Notes: a model not told the origin generated them from the sequence alone. 25,851 nt of DNA from Pelomicrobium sp036803785 (GCF_036803785.1 NZ_DAIRTR010000033.1:1-25851); one strand, 5' to 3'. Shown: positions 8,395 to 16,095, counted from the stretch's first letter. A program made the numbers and translations.

Positions 8395-8652
8395 ATGGTA
8401 GTGATACGGCTTGCCCGAGGGGGTGCCAAGAAGCGCCCCTTCTACAACATGGTGGTCACCGATTCGCGCAATCCCCGCGACGGGCGCTTCATCGAGCGCA
8501 TCGGCTTCTACAATCCCATGGCGGCGGAGAGCGAGGAGGCGCTCCGGGTGCAGCTCGACCGGCTGGCCTACTGGCAGGCGCACGGGGCAAAGCTCTCCGA
8601 TACGGTTGCGCGGCTGGTCAAGCAATACCGTGGCAGCGGGGCCCGGGTCTGA
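8395..8652 (+). CDS. rpsP: 30S ribosomal protein bS16
   Basis: An 85-residue protein with the bS16 N-terminus MVVIRLARGGAKKRPFYNMV, then DSRNPRDGRFIERIGFYNP, the strongest family signature. It assembles early into the 30S body. The ATG at 8395 is preceded by AAGG at 8382-8385. It heads the conserved rpsP-rimM-trmD-rplS operon and overlaps rimM by 23 bases. Confidence 0.98.
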   Translation: MVVIRLARGGAKKRPFYNMVVTDSRNPRDGRFIERIGFYNPMAAESEEALRVQLDRLAYWQAHGAKLSDTVARLVKQYRGSGARV

Positions 8653-9154
8653 GTTCGGGCAGCGTTGGGTCGTCTTGGGGCTGATCAGCGCCCCGTACGG
8701 TGTGCGGGGCTGGGTGCGGGTCAAGTCCTATACCCAGGATCCGGACGGGCTGGCACGGTATCCCACTTGGTGGGTGGAAGCCCGAGGCCAATGGCATCCG
8801 GTGCGGATCGAAGGCTACCGTCGCCACGGGCGGGCGAGCATCGCCAAGCTGGAAGGGTGCGCCGACCGCACCCGTGCCGAAACCTACACCGGGTGTCGGG
8901 TGGCGGTGCCCCGAAGTGCCTTACCGGAACCGGGCGATGGGGAGTTTTACTGGGTGGACCTGATCGGGCTTCGAGTGGAGAACCTGGAGGGCGTCTTCCT
9001 TGGCGAAGTCACCGGAATCTTGGAGACGGGGGCCCACCCGGTCATGCGGGTGGCAGCCGAGCGGGAGCGGTTGATTCCCCTGGTGGCTGCAATCGCGCGG
9101 GACGTGGACTTGGAGCAGCGGGTGATACGGGTCGATTGGGGCCTGGATTACTGA
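8630..9154 (+). CDS. rimM: Ribosome maturation factor RimM
   Basis: A 174-residue protein if translated from the GTG at 8630, inside the end of rpsP. The N-terminal RimM domain begins VVLGLISAPYGVRGWVRVKSYT; the PRC-barrel half contains EFYWVDLIGLRVEN and GAHPVMRV and ends with DVDLEQRVIRVDWGLDY. It assists 16S rRNA processing and assembly of the 30S head, working with uS19. No ATG is available in frame near the N-terminal motif; the GTG is the only good start and leaves a 15-residue lead-in. Position between rpsP and trmD is universal in proteobacteria. Confidence 0.95.
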   Translation: MAAGPGSEFGQRWVVLGLISAPYGVRGWVRVKSYTQDPDGLARYPTWWVEARGQWHPVRIEGYRRHGRASIAKLEGCADRTRAETYTGCRVAVPRSALPEPGDGEFYWVDLIGLRVENLEGVFLGEVTGILETGAHPVMRVAAERERLIPLVAAIARDVDLEQRVIRVDWGLDY

Positions 9155-9206
9155 AGAGGCTCATGGGCGGCGCAGGGATGCCGCTTCCCGGAGCGAGGAG
9201 CGGGCC

Positions 9207-9983
9207 ATGCGCTTCGACGTGATTACCCTGTTTCCCGAAATGTTCGACGCCGTACTGCGCTTCGGCGTGACGGGGCGGGCGCGGGAGCGGGGCCTCTTCC
9301 TCGCCCGACTCTGGAATCCTCGGGACTTCACCCGGGACGCCCACCGAACGGTGGATGACCGTCCCTACGGGGGCGGGCCGGGAATGGTGATGTTGGCCGA
9401 GCCCCTGGAGAGGGCGCTCTCGGCAGTGGCGGAGGATCAGGCGGCGGCGGGACTTTCCCGCGGCCCGGTGATTTACCTCTCGCCCCAAGGCCGACCGTTG
9501 GACCACCGGCGGGTGCTGGCACTGGCAGCGCTGCCGGCGGTGACCCTGCTTGCCGGGCGCTATGAGGGCGTTGACGAGCGGTTACTGAAGCGCCGGGTGG
9601 ACGAGGAGCTCTCCATCGGCGATTACGTGCTCTCGGGCGGGGAGTTGGCGGCCATGGTGGTGATGGATTGCGTGGTGCGCCAGCTACCGGGCGTGCTGGG
9701 GGACGAACAGTCGGCCAGCCAGGATTCTTTCGCCGAAGGCCTCTTGGACTGCCCCCACTACACCCGGCCCGAGGTCTATCACGGCGATGGCGTGCCTGCC
9801 GTGCTGCTCTCCGGCCACCATGCCGAGATCCAGCGCTGGCGGCTCAAGCAGGCCCTCGGGCGGACGTGGCTGCGCCGCCCGGATCTGCTCCGGCGCCAGG
9901 GCTTGAACGCTGCACAGTTCATGCTTCTGGAGGAGTTCCTGGCGGAGCAGGCCATGGATAAGGAAGTTGGGAAGGAGCGCTGA
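9207..9983 (+). CDS. trmD: tRNA (guanine-N1)-methyltransferase TrmD
   Basis: A 258-residue SPOUT-class methyltransferase that makes m1G37 in tRNAs reading CNN codons and so prevents +1 frameshifts. It starts MRFDVITLFPEMF and shows the knot motifs YLSPQGRPL, LLAGRYEGVDER and ELSIGDYVLSGGE, then PHYTRPEVY and the C-terminal tRNA-binding helices (RRPDLL). Catalytic Asp lies in SQDSFAEGLLD. GAGCGAGGAGCG lies just upstream of the ATG as ribosome binding site. It is followed by rplS after two bases. Confidence 0.98.
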   Translation: MRFDVITLFPEMFDAVLRFGVTGRARERGLFLARLWNPRDFTRDAHRTVDDRPYGGGPGMVMLAEPLERALSAVAEDQAAAGLSRGPVIYLSPQGRPLDHRRVLALAALPAVTLLAGRYEGVDERLLKRRVDEELSIGDYVLSGGELAAMVVMDCVVRQLPGVLGDEQSASQDSFAEGLLDCPHYTRPEVYHGDGVPAVLLSGHHAEIQRWRLKQALGRTWLRRPDLLRRQGLNAAQFMLLEEFLAEQAMDKEVGKER

Positions 9984-9985
9984 AA

Positions 9986-10369
9986 GTGGACCTGATCAGA
10001 CAATTGGAAAACGAGGAAATCGCCCGCCTGGGCAAGCAGATTCCGGATTTTGCTCCGGGCGACACGGTGGTGGTGCAGGTCAAGGTGAAGGAGGGTAACC
10101 GGGAGCGCCTACAGGCCTACGAGGGCGTGGTGATCGCCAAACGCAACCGCGGTCTCAATTCTTCCTTCATCGTGCGCAAGATTTCCTCAGGTGAAGGCGT
10201 GGAGCGAACCTTCCAGACCTATTCCCCCCTGGTCGCCCATATCGAGGTGAAGCGTCGAGGGCGGGTGCGGCGTGCGAAGCTTTATTACCTACGCGGCCGC
10301 ACGGGCAAGTCGGCCCGCATCCGGGAGAAGCTTACCTCGACGGCGGAAAAGCAGGCCGAGTTGTCCTGA
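9986..10369 (+). CDS. rplS: 50S ribosomal protein bL19
   Basis: A 127-residue protein beginning with GTG two bases after trmD, with AAGGAGC just upstream inside trmD. It has the bL19 signatures FAPGDTVVVQVKVKEGNRER, YEGVVIAKRNRGLNSSFIVRKIS and GVERTFQTYSP, and a basic C-terminus (RRGRVRRAKLYYLRGR) with a slightly extended tail. It sits at the 30S-50S interface. It is the last gene of the core block before the accessory island, and faces the GntR gene convergently. Confidence 0.98.
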   Translation: MDLIRQLENEEIARLGKQIPDFAPGDTVVVQVKVKEGNRERLQAYEGVVIAKRNRGLNSSFIVRKISSGEGVERTFQTYSPLVAHIEVKRRGRVRRAKLYYLRGRTGKSARIREKLTSTAEKQAELS

Positions 10370-10462
10370 GTCCGTCCGCCTCCGGCGCCGGTTTCTTCAG
10401 ATCTGTCCTCGATCTGCACGGGCCGGCGTTCCGGCGTGACCCCTTTGCCTCTGCCTGGTTCC

Positions 10463-10486
10463 CTGAGGACGGTCTTTGTCCCTCAG
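10463..10486. terminator. Weak hairpin between convergent rplS and the GntR gene
   Basis: CTGAGGAC (10463-10470) can pair with GTCCCTCAG (10478-10486) with one bulged base and a 7-base loop. It overlaps the GntR stop codon. There is no T-run on either side, so it is at best a weak or Rho-assisted terminator. A second short stem (GCCGG-CGTT-CCGGC) lies upstream in the same gap. Confidence 0.25.
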
Positions 10487-11235
10487 CGGCCGAGACCCTT
10501 TCCCATATCGTTTAGGTAGTCGTGGCGCTCGGTGTTGACCTTCGACAGGCGCACCTCCACCGGCACGTCGTTGTAGGTATAAGCCACGCGGTGGATCTCC
10601 AGGATGGGGGCGCCGGGGGCAAGGCCCAGGATTGACGCCGCCTCCGGATCGCAGGGGCGGGCCCGCAGCCGCTCCTGCGCCCGGATCACGTTGATTCCGT
10701 AGCGGGACTGGTACAGGGCGTAAATGGTACTTTCCCGGTGACGCAACGTGGGCTCGTCCAAGTCCGGGAACAGGGCCTGGGGAACGGTAATGTGGTCGAA
10801 GACCACCGGATGCGCCTGCAGCTTGAGCAGGTTGCGAAACCACAACACGGGGGCGTTCCGAGCGATGCCCAGGCGCTCCGCTAGCGCCGCATCCGCCCGG
10901 GCTCTGCCGAAGCCGAGCAGTTCGCTGGTGGGAAAGCGTTTGAGCCCGTCGGGGCCCACCAGGTGGAAAAAGTAGTAAAGGGTCCGGTCTTCGTTGTGCA
11001 CGGCTACGAAAGTGCCCTTGCCTTGGTGGCGTACCAGAATCTTTTCCGCTACCAGCTCGTCGATGGCCTTGCGCACCGTGCCGATGCTTACTTCGAAGCG
11101 CTTGGCGAGCCGGGCCTCACTGGGCAGCGCCTCGCCCCTTGCCCACTCGCCCGCCATCAAGCCCTGCAAGAGCCGGTTCTTGACGATTTTGTAGAGAGGG
11201 CTTTGGCCCAATCCCTCTGACACGACGGGGTCCAT
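10483..11235 (-). CDS. GntR family transcriptional regulator with UTRA effector domain
   Basis: A 250-residue regulator of the HutC type. Residues about 12-80 form the winged helix-turn-helix (LPSEARLAKRFEVSIGTVRKAI, then the wing RHQGKGTFV). Residues about 95-240 are a UTRA ligand-binding domain (PVLWFRNLLKLQAHPVVFDHI, APILEIHRVAYTYNDVPVEV). It is divergent from suyA with a 188-base control region between, so it very probably controls the suyA run in response to a pathway compound such as sulfolactate; the effector is inferred. The ATG at 11235 is preceded by AGGAA; a longer frame to 11364 would run through the promoter and is unlikely. Confidence 0.93.
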   Translation of the reverse strand: MDPVVSEGLGQSPLYKIVKNRLLQGLMAGEWARGEALPSEARLAKRFEVSIGTVRKAIDELVAEKILVRHQGKGTFVAVHNEDRTLYYFFHLVGPDGLKRFPTSELLGFGRARADAALAERLGIARNAPVLWFRNLLKLQAHPVVFDHITVPQALFPDLDEPTLRHRESTIYALYQSRYGINVIRAQERLRARPCDPEAASILGLAPGAPILEIHRVAYTYNDVPVEVRLSKVNTERHDYLNDMGKGLGR

Positions 11236-11262
11236 GGTTTTTGGTTCCTGAAGTTTGCGCGC

Positions 11263-11295
11263 AGTATACCTGTCGTCCAAGTCGGTAAAACCGAC
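11263..11295 (-). promoter_or_regulatory. Probable regulator promoter with overlapping palindrome
   Basis: On the minus strand a -10-like TATACT lies at 11268-11263. Upstream of it is a perfect palindrome GTCGGT-AAA-ACCGAC (11281-11295), which overlaps the expected -35 position. A regulator bound here could repress its own gene. No good -35 hexamer is visible. Confidence 0.4.
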
Positions 11296-11305
11296 AAAGT
11301 CATAT

Positions 11306-11354
11306 ATATCATATAAGTGATATGGTTGACAGCCCAGAAGAGGCCGTCTATAGT
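11306..11354 (+). promoter_or_regulatory. Sigma-70 promoter for the suyA gene run, with a candidate operator
   Basis: TTGACA (11326-11331), a 17-base spacer and TATAGT (11349-11354) make a near-consensus promoter, unusual for a GC-rich genome. Immediately upstream, ATATCA (11306-11311) and TGATAT (11318-11323) form a 6-6-6 inverted repeat in an AT-rich tract that abuts the -35. The suyA start is 70 bases downstream. Such a strong core promoter normally needs repression, which fits the divergent GntR gene. Which palindrome GntR binds is not determined. Confidence 0.7.
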
Positions 11355-11423
11355 GGGCAAACATACGCGTATGTCCCGGGGCGCTCCCGGCGTCTCGATA
11401 ACCGCTGCTTCTTGGAGAAAAGC

Positions 11424-11705
11424 ATGATTCACTTCGTTGTGCACGACGAACACGACTCCGTTGGCGTCGTGGTGGTGGAGGGTGTCAAGGCCGGCGACGA
11501 GCTGACTGGCTGGGTCATGGATCAGGATAAGACGCTCAAATTCAAGGCGGCCAACGACATCCCCATCGGACACAAGCTGGCAATCAAGCCCATTAAGAAG
11601 GGCGATACGGTGATCAAATACGGGGTAGACATCGGGCGGGCGGTGGCAGACATTGGTGTGGGCGAGCATGCCCACGTGCACAACATCAAGACCAAGCGCT
11701 GGTAG
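11424..11705 (+). CDS. suyA: (2R)-sulfolactate sulfo-lyase, small (alpha) subunit SuyA
   Basis: A 93-residue SAF-domain protein, the size of SuyA. It shares with the UxaA/SuyA N-terminal family the pattern AANDIPIGHKLA, IKKGDTVIKYGVDIG and the closing GEHAHVHNIKTKRW. With SuyB it cleaves (R)-3-sulfolactate to pyruvate and bisulfite in the cytoplasm. The start is the ATG at 11424, with GGAG at 11414-11417; the longer open frame upstream would overlap the promoter. The alternative, altronate or galactarate dehydratase small subunit, is less likely because the partner and neighbours are those of sulfolactate degradation. Confidence 0.9.
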   Translation: MIHFVVHDEHDSVGVVVVEGVKAGDELTGWVMDQDKTLKFKAANDIPIGHKLAIKPIKKGDTVIKYGVDIGRAVADIGVGEHAHVHNIKTKRW

Positions 11706-11727
11706 CGGAACGCAGGAGGTAGGAAAC

Positions 11728-12903
11728 ATGGCAATCGATCTGAGCAAGAGCACGTTTTGGGGTTACCGGCGCGAAAACGGCCGCGTGGGCGTGCGCAACC
11801 ACGTGATCATCCTGCCAGTGGACGATTTGTCCAACGCTGCGGCCCAGGCGGTGGAGCACAACATCAAGGGGACGCTGGCCTTGCCCCATCCTTATGGGAG
11901 GCTCCAGTTCGGCGCGGATCTGGAGCTACATTTCCGCACCCTGATCGGCACGGGCTCCAACCCCAACGTGGCGGCAGTAGTGGTGATCGGCATCGAGGAA
12001 GGCTGGACCAAGCGGGTGGTGGATGGCATCGCCAGGACCGGCAAGCCGGTGACCGGTTTCGGTATCGAGGGTTACGGCGACCACGACACGATCAAGCGTG
12101 CCTCCAGGGTAGCGAAGGAATACGTGCAGTGGGCCTCCGAATTGAAGCGTGAGGAAGCGCCGCTCAAGGAACTGTGGGTTTCCACCAAGTGCGGTGAATC
12201 CGACACCACGTCCGGCCTGGGGGCGAACCCTGCGGTCGGCAATGCGTTCGACAAGCTGTATGACCACGGCGTGACGCTCGTGTTTGGCGAGACTTCGGAG
12301 CTCACGGGAGGGGAGCACCTAGTGGCGGCGCGCTGCCGCGACGACAAAGTGCGCGAGCGCTTCATGTTCATGTTCAACCGCTACCAGGACATGATCAACC
12401 GTCACAAGACGGATGATCTCTCGGAATCCCAGCCGACCAAGGGCAATATCGCGGGCGGGCTCACGACGATCGAGGAGAAGGCCCTTGGCAACATCCAGAA
12501 GATCGGCAAGAAATGCAAGATCGATGGCGTACTGGACAAGGCGGAAACGCCCACTGGGCCGGGTCTATGGTTCATGGATTCCTCGTCGGCAGCTGCCGAA
12601 ATGGTGACCCTGTGCGCCGCCGCCGGTTTCGTGGTGCACTTCTTCCCTACCGGGCAGGGCAACGTCATCGGCAATCCGATCCTGCCAGTGATCAAAATCT
12701 GCGCCAACCCGCGCACGGTGCGCACCATGAGCGAACACATCGATGTGGACGTGTCCGGGTTGCTGCGGCGGGAGATCAACATGGACCAGGCGGGCGACAA
12801 GCTGCTCGAGGCCATGTTGCGCACTGCCAACGGGCGCCTCACCTCGGCTGAGGCTTTAGGACATCGGGAGTTCGTGCTCACACGACTGTACGAGAGCGCC
12901 TGA
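11728..12903 (+). CDS. suyB: (2R)-sulfolactate sulfo-lyase, large (beta) subunit SuyB
   Basis: A 391-residue enzyme of the altronate/galactarate dehydratase family. From memory it agrees with characterised SuyB along its whole length: NGRVGVRNHVIILPVDDLSN, LALPHPYGRLQFG, KCGESDTTSGL (154-164), GETSELTGGEHL (187-198), QPTKGNIAGGLTTIEEKALG and FPTGQGNVIGNPILPVIK. Conserved cysteines, including Cys155, are candidates for an iron or iron-sulfur site. The product pyruvate enters central metabolism; sulfite must be exported or oxidised. AGGAGGT lies just upstream of the ATG at 11728, 22 bases after suyA. Altronate dehydratase was considered; no hexuronate gene is nearby. Confidence 0.92.
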   Translation: MAIDLSKSTFWGYRRENGRVGVRNHVIILPVDDLSNAAAQAVEHNIKGTLALPHPYGRLQFGADLELHFRTLIGTGSNPNVAAVVVIGIEEGWTKRVVDGIARTGKPVTGFGIEGYGDHDTIKRASRVAKEYVQWASELKREEAPLKELWVSTKCGESDTTSGLGANPAVGNAFDKLYDHGVTLVFGETSELTGGEHLVAARCRDDKVRERFMFMFNRYQDMINRHKTDDLSESQPTKGNIAGGLTTIEEKALGNIQKIGKKCKIDGVLDKAETPTGPGLWFMDSSSAAAEMVTLCAAAGFVVHFFPTGQGNVIGNPILPVIKICANPRTVRTMSEHIDVDVSGLLRREINMDQAGDKLLEAMLRTANGRLTSAEALGHREFVLTRLYESA

Positions 12904-12916
12904 GGGGAGTGTCCCT

Positions 12917-12943
12917 CCCCGCGCGGGTTCTCCCCGCGCGGGG
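12917..12943 (+). other. Strong GC hairpin after suyB
   Basis: CCCCGCGCGGG (12917-12927) and CCCCGCGCGGGG (12932-12943) are inverted repeats separated by TTCT; each arm is also self-palindromic. There is no T-run, so rather than a full terminator it may be an mRNA-stability or attenuation element that lowers downstream expression relative to suyAB. The rest of the 144-base gap before tctC shows no convincing promoter. Confidence 0.45.
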
Positions 12944-13047
12944 ATTCGTGCACACTAGGCCTTGCCCGCACGAGGGCGCGTATCATCGCGGCGCGGTGCC
13001 CGCCAGTGGTGCGCCAATTTTAATAGCGCGAAACCGGAGGAAGTCGA

Positions 13048-14010
13048 ATGAAACACTTTATTAAGCTTTTCGCCACGGGAGCTGCTTTGCTAGCAGCGGC
13101 CGTAGCGGGCCTCGCCTTGGCTGCGTACCCGGAAAAGACTATTAACTACATCATCGCCTTCGGCCCGGGCGGAGAATCGGACATCTCGGCCCGCCTCCAA
13201 GAGCCGTTCTTCAAGAAGTACACCGGCCAGACGGTGGCGATCCAGTATAAGCCCGGGGCGGGGGGCGCTGCAGCGTGGTCCCAGCTGAACAACATGCCGC
13301 CAGACGGCTATACCATCATGGGTACCAACTTGCCCCACATCATCTTGCAACCCTTGGAGAAGGATGTGGGCTACAAGACCGACGATATCACCAACGTCTA
13401 CTGGTTTCATTACACCCCTGACGCCATCCTGGTGCCCGCCGATAGTCCATACAAGACGTTGAAGGATCTGGTGGCGGCAGCCAAGAAAACACCTGGGGCC
13501 CTCACCTTTTCGGGCTCCGGCACCAATACCGCCAACCATCTCGCCCAGCAGCGCTTCGACAAGGTGGCCGGCATCAAGACCACCTACGTTCCGTTCAAAG
13601 GCACAGGCGCTTCCAACACGGCGCTTCTCGGCAAGCAGGTGACCGGCTCGTGGGGCTATACCACGGTGCAGATGCAGCTTGGCCAGCAGGTACGTTGCCT
13701 GGCGGTGGCCATGGAGCAGCGGCATCCCCAGATTCCCGATTGTCCCACGTTCAAGGAGCAGGGCTATGACTTGGTGAGCGGAGCCTATCGCGGGATTGCG
13801 GTACCCAAGTCCACTCCCAAAGAGATCCAAAGGGCCGTGTCTGAGCTGATCGGCAAGATCAACAAGGATCCCGAGTTTATCAAGAAGATGGAAGAAAACG
13901 GCTTCGCCATGATCGACATCGGTCTGGACCAGATGCAGACGTTTATGGACCAGAAGAAAAAGGAATACGAGACCATTGCCCGGGAAATGGGCATCGTCAA
14001 GACCCGGTAG
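13048..14010 (+). CDS. tctC: Tripartite tricarboxylate transporter, periplasmic binding protein (TctC/Bug family), probably for sulfolactate
   Basis: A 320-residue protein with a signal peptide (residues 1 to about 26, FATGAALLAAAVAGLALAA) and the Bug/TctC fold: YPEKTINYIIAFGPGGESDISARL, KPGAGGAAAW, PPDGYTIMGTN and the FSGSGTNTANH ligand loop. It binds a small carboxylate in the periplasm and presents it to TctAB. CGGAGGAAG lies before the ATG at 13048. Location directly after suyAB suggests 3-sulfolactate or a related sulfocarboxylate; TTT transporters accompany the sulfolactate genes of Chromohalobacter (slcHFG). Substrate is inferred from context only. Confidence 0.93.
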   Translation: MKHFIKLFATGAALLAAAVAGLALAAYPEKTINYIIAFGPGGESDISARLQEPFFKKYTGQTVAIQYKPGAGGAAAWSQLNNMPPDGYTIMGTNLPHIILQPLEKDVGYKTDDITNVYWFHYTPDAILVPADSPYKTLKDLVAAAKKTPGALTFSGSGTNTANHLAQQRFDKVAGIKTTYVPFKGTGASNTALLGKQVTGSWGYTTVQMQLGQQVRCLAVAMEQRHPQIPDCPTFKEQGYDLVSGAYRGIAVPKSTPKEIQRAVSELIGKINKDPEFIKKMEENGFAMIDIGLDQMQTFMDQKKKEYETIAREMGIVKTR

Positions 14011-14028
14011 GATGAGCGGTGCGCCGCT

Positions 14029-14043
14029 CGGGAACAGTTCCCG
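14029..14043. other. 15-base perfect palindrome between tctC and tctA
   Basis: CGGGAAC-A-GTTCCCG reads the same on both strands over 14029-14043, in the 62-base gap between tctC and tctA. It could form a small RNA hairpin (6-bp stem, 3-base loop) or be a protein binding site. Binding proteins usually need more product than the membrane subunits, and a hairpin here would give that. Confidence 0.35.
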
Positions 14044-14072
14044 GGTGGAGCCTCGGAAGAGAAGAGCAGCCC

Positions 14073-15596
14073 GTGCCAGGCATCGAGTTTCTGATCGACG
14101 CCCTGACTCCGTTCAACATCCTCCTGGCAATCGCCGGCGTGGTGTTCGGAACGGTGATCGGGGCGCTGCCGGGGTTGACCGCTACCATGGCAGTGGCGGT
14201 ACTGGTGCCGTTCACCTTCGGCATGAATCCCGCCTCTGCCTTGATCGCACTGGGTGCCATCTATACCGGTGCCATCTACGGCGGCGCCTACGCCGCCATT
14301 TTGCTCAAGACCCCAGGCACGCCGTCTGCCATCGCTACCACCTTCGACGGCTACCCCATGGCCAAGCGAGGCGACGGGGATCTTGCCCTCACGCTCGCGT
14401 GTCTCGCTTCGGTGATCGGTGGCCTCGTCGGTGCCATCGCTCTGCTCCTGCTCGCGCCGCCGCTGGCCCAGGTCGCTCTCAAGTTTGGACCGGTGGAGTA
14501 CTTTTGGCTTGCCGTCTTTGGCCTTACCCTGATTGCATCACTGGGCGAGGGCAGTGTGATCAAGGGCCTGATCGGCGGCTGCTTCGGCCTGATCCTGTCC
14601 ATGGTCGGCGTGGCCGAGGTGGGGGGCGATATCCGCTACACGGGCGACTTGCAGGTCCTTCTGGGCGGCATCGACGTGGTGGCGGCCCTGATCGGACTGT
14701 ACTGCATTCCTGTGTTAATCGATCTGGTCGCCACGCCTGACCCGCACCTCAAAATCACCGAGCGTCTCGCCAGCTATCGCCTGAGGGAAGCCCTTGGCAT
14801 CTGCTGGAAGTCCAAAGGCAACCTGGCCAGGAGCTCCATCATCGGCACCGTGGTTGGCATTCTGCCGGGCGCGGGTGGCTCGATTGCCTCTTTGGTTGCC
14901 TATAGTGAAGCGCGCCGAGTTTCGAAGCGCCGGGAAAATTTCGGCAAGGGGGAGCCGGAGGGGGTTTTAGCCACCGAATCCTCCAACAACGCGACCGTAG
15001 GCGGCGGCTTCATCCCGACGCTGGTGTTGGGCATCCCCGGGACGCCACCCGACGCAGTCATCCTCGGGGCGCTCCTGGTGCAGGGCGTGCGCACCGGTCC
15101 CTCCCTCTTCGGCGAGCAGAGCCAGATCGTCTACACTTTTATTTACGGGCTGATGCTTGCCACCTTGCTGATGCTCCCGGCGGGCCTGATCATCGGCCGC
15201 TACGCTTTCAAGTCGATCGTTGCCATTCCCAAGGCGGTGCTGGTGCCCTCGGTGGCATTTCTCACCATCATCGGCAGCTATGCCATCCACAATAATCCCC
15301 ACGAAGTGTTGCAAATGGTGGGACTCGGAATCATCGCGTGGATTCTGTCCCGCTTCGGTTTCACCGCGTCCCCCATTGTCCTTGGACTGATTCTCGGCGC
15401 TATCGCGGAAGCAGGCTTTGTCCAGGGCTACCTGATCGGTAACGCCAAGCAGAACGTTCTGGGCGAGTTTTTCGGACGGCCGATCTCCATCGGCATCATG
15501 GCCTTCATCGTGTTGGGGTTGCTCTATCCGGTGCTCATGAAGCGCTTTCGCGGCCCGCTCATAGGCGCGCCCCGGGCGGCGACCGGAAACGAGTGA
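14073..15596 (+). CDS. tctA: Tripartite tricarboxylate transporter, large membrane subunit (TctA)
   Basis: A 507-residue inner-membrane protein with about eleven to twelve hydrophobic segments, the normal TctA size. The family signatures are GTVIGALPGLTATMAVAVLVP near the N-terminus, GAIYTGAIYGGAYAAILLKTPGTP, GILPGAGGSIASL, ESSNNATVGGGFIPTLVLGIPGTP and GLILGAIAEAGFV. It forms the ion-coupled translocation path. I chose the GTG at 14073, preceded by GGAAGAGAAG, because it gives the usual short N-terminus before the first helix; the frame is open further up to a GTG at 14019, which would add 18 unlike residues. Confidence 0.95.
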   Translation: MPGIEFLIDALTPFNILLAIAGVVFGTVIGALPGLTATMAVAVLVPFTFGMNPASALIALGAIYTGAIYGGAYAAILLKTPGTPSAIATTFDGYPMAKRGDGDLALTLACLASVIGGLVGAIALLLLAPPLAQVALKFGPVEYFWLAVFGLTLIASLGEGSVIKGLIGGCFGLILSMVGVAEVGGDIRYTGDLQVLLGGIDVVAALIGLYCIPVLIDLVATPDPHLKITERLASYRLREALGICWKSKGNLARSSIIGTVVGILPGAGGSIASLVAYSEARRVSKRRENFGKGEPEGVLATESSNNATVGGGFIPTLVLGIPGTPPDAVILGALLVQGVRTGPSLFGEQSQIVYTFIYGLMLATLLMLPAGLIIGRYAFKSIVAIPKAVLVPSVAFLTIIGSYAIHNNPHEVLQMVGLGIIAWILSRFGFTASPIVLGLILGAIAEAGFVQGYLIGNAKQNVLGEFFGRPISIGIMAFIVLGLLYPVLMKRFRGPLIGAPRAATGNE

Positions 15597-15603
15597 GGCG
15601 CGA

Positions 15604-16050
15604 ATGGCACGCGACATTCCTGGAATCATCGGTTCGCTGATCTTCATCGCCGTGGGGCTCTTAGCGCTGTATTACTCACGCGATTTCACCCCACTTGGAT
15701 CGGTGTTTCCCCGCACGATCGCTGGCGCAATGATCCTGTTGTCCGTCGTCTACATTGCCGTAGCATGGCTGCGACCCAAGGCTCCGGCGTCCCATCAGCC
15801 TGGGTCGGTATGGCGGCGTGTGGCCCTGGTCGTTATCATGGTGGCCTGGGCGCTGCTGCTGGACCGACTTGGCTTTCTCACCACCAGCGTGATCTGTTTC
15901 GCAGCCCTTCTGGTGATTTCCAACTACGATCGCTGGACGCCTGCCATGGCCGTCGCTTACGTGGCCACCGCAGCGGTAGTCCTCGGCGGTCTTTATTCCA
16001 TCTTCCGTTTCTTGCTCAAAGTTCCCCTTCCGCCAGGGATACTGATTTAG
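15604..16050 (+). CDS. tctB: Tripartite tricarboxylate transporter, small membrane subunit (TctB)
   Basis: A 148-residue protein with four hydrophobic segments (about 8-28, 38-58, 75-93, 98-135), as expected for TctB. Typical features are the early SLIFIAVGLLALYYSRDF and PRTIAGAMILLSVVY, and the C-terminal LYSIFRFLLKVPLPPGI ending. It starts 8 bases after tctA and completes the transporter. Sequence conservation in this family is low; the assignment rests on topology, the C-terminal motif and position. Confidence 0.92.
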   Translation: MARDIPGIIGSLIFIAVGLLALYYSRDFTPLGSVFPRTIAGAMILLSVVYIAVAWLRPKAPASHQPGSVWRRVALVVIMVAWALLLDRLGFLTTSVICFAALLVISNYDRWTPAMAVAYVATAAVVLGGLYSIFRFLLKVPLPPGILI

Positions 16051-16095
16051 CGCCGACCGACCGTAGCGCAGCTAACGCAGAAGACGCCTGCCGCA

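Noticed and set aside
10370..10482. Integration site or attachment repeat at the core/island boundary
   Set aside because: No tRNA end, direct repeat or integrase is visible in the window; the island could simply be a lineage-specific operon.
11424..12903. SuyAB as altronate or galactarate dehydratase (hexuronate catabolism)
   Set aside because: Same superfamily, but split into a 93-residue SAF protein and a 391-residue enzyme, with sequence matching SuyAB from memory and neighbours slcC, comC, TauE. No hexuronate isomerase, kinase or aldolase gene is nearby.
12917..12943. Rho-independent terminator after suyB
   Set aside because: Stem is strong but no T-run follows, and the next gene is part of the same functional unit; recorded as a hairpin instead.
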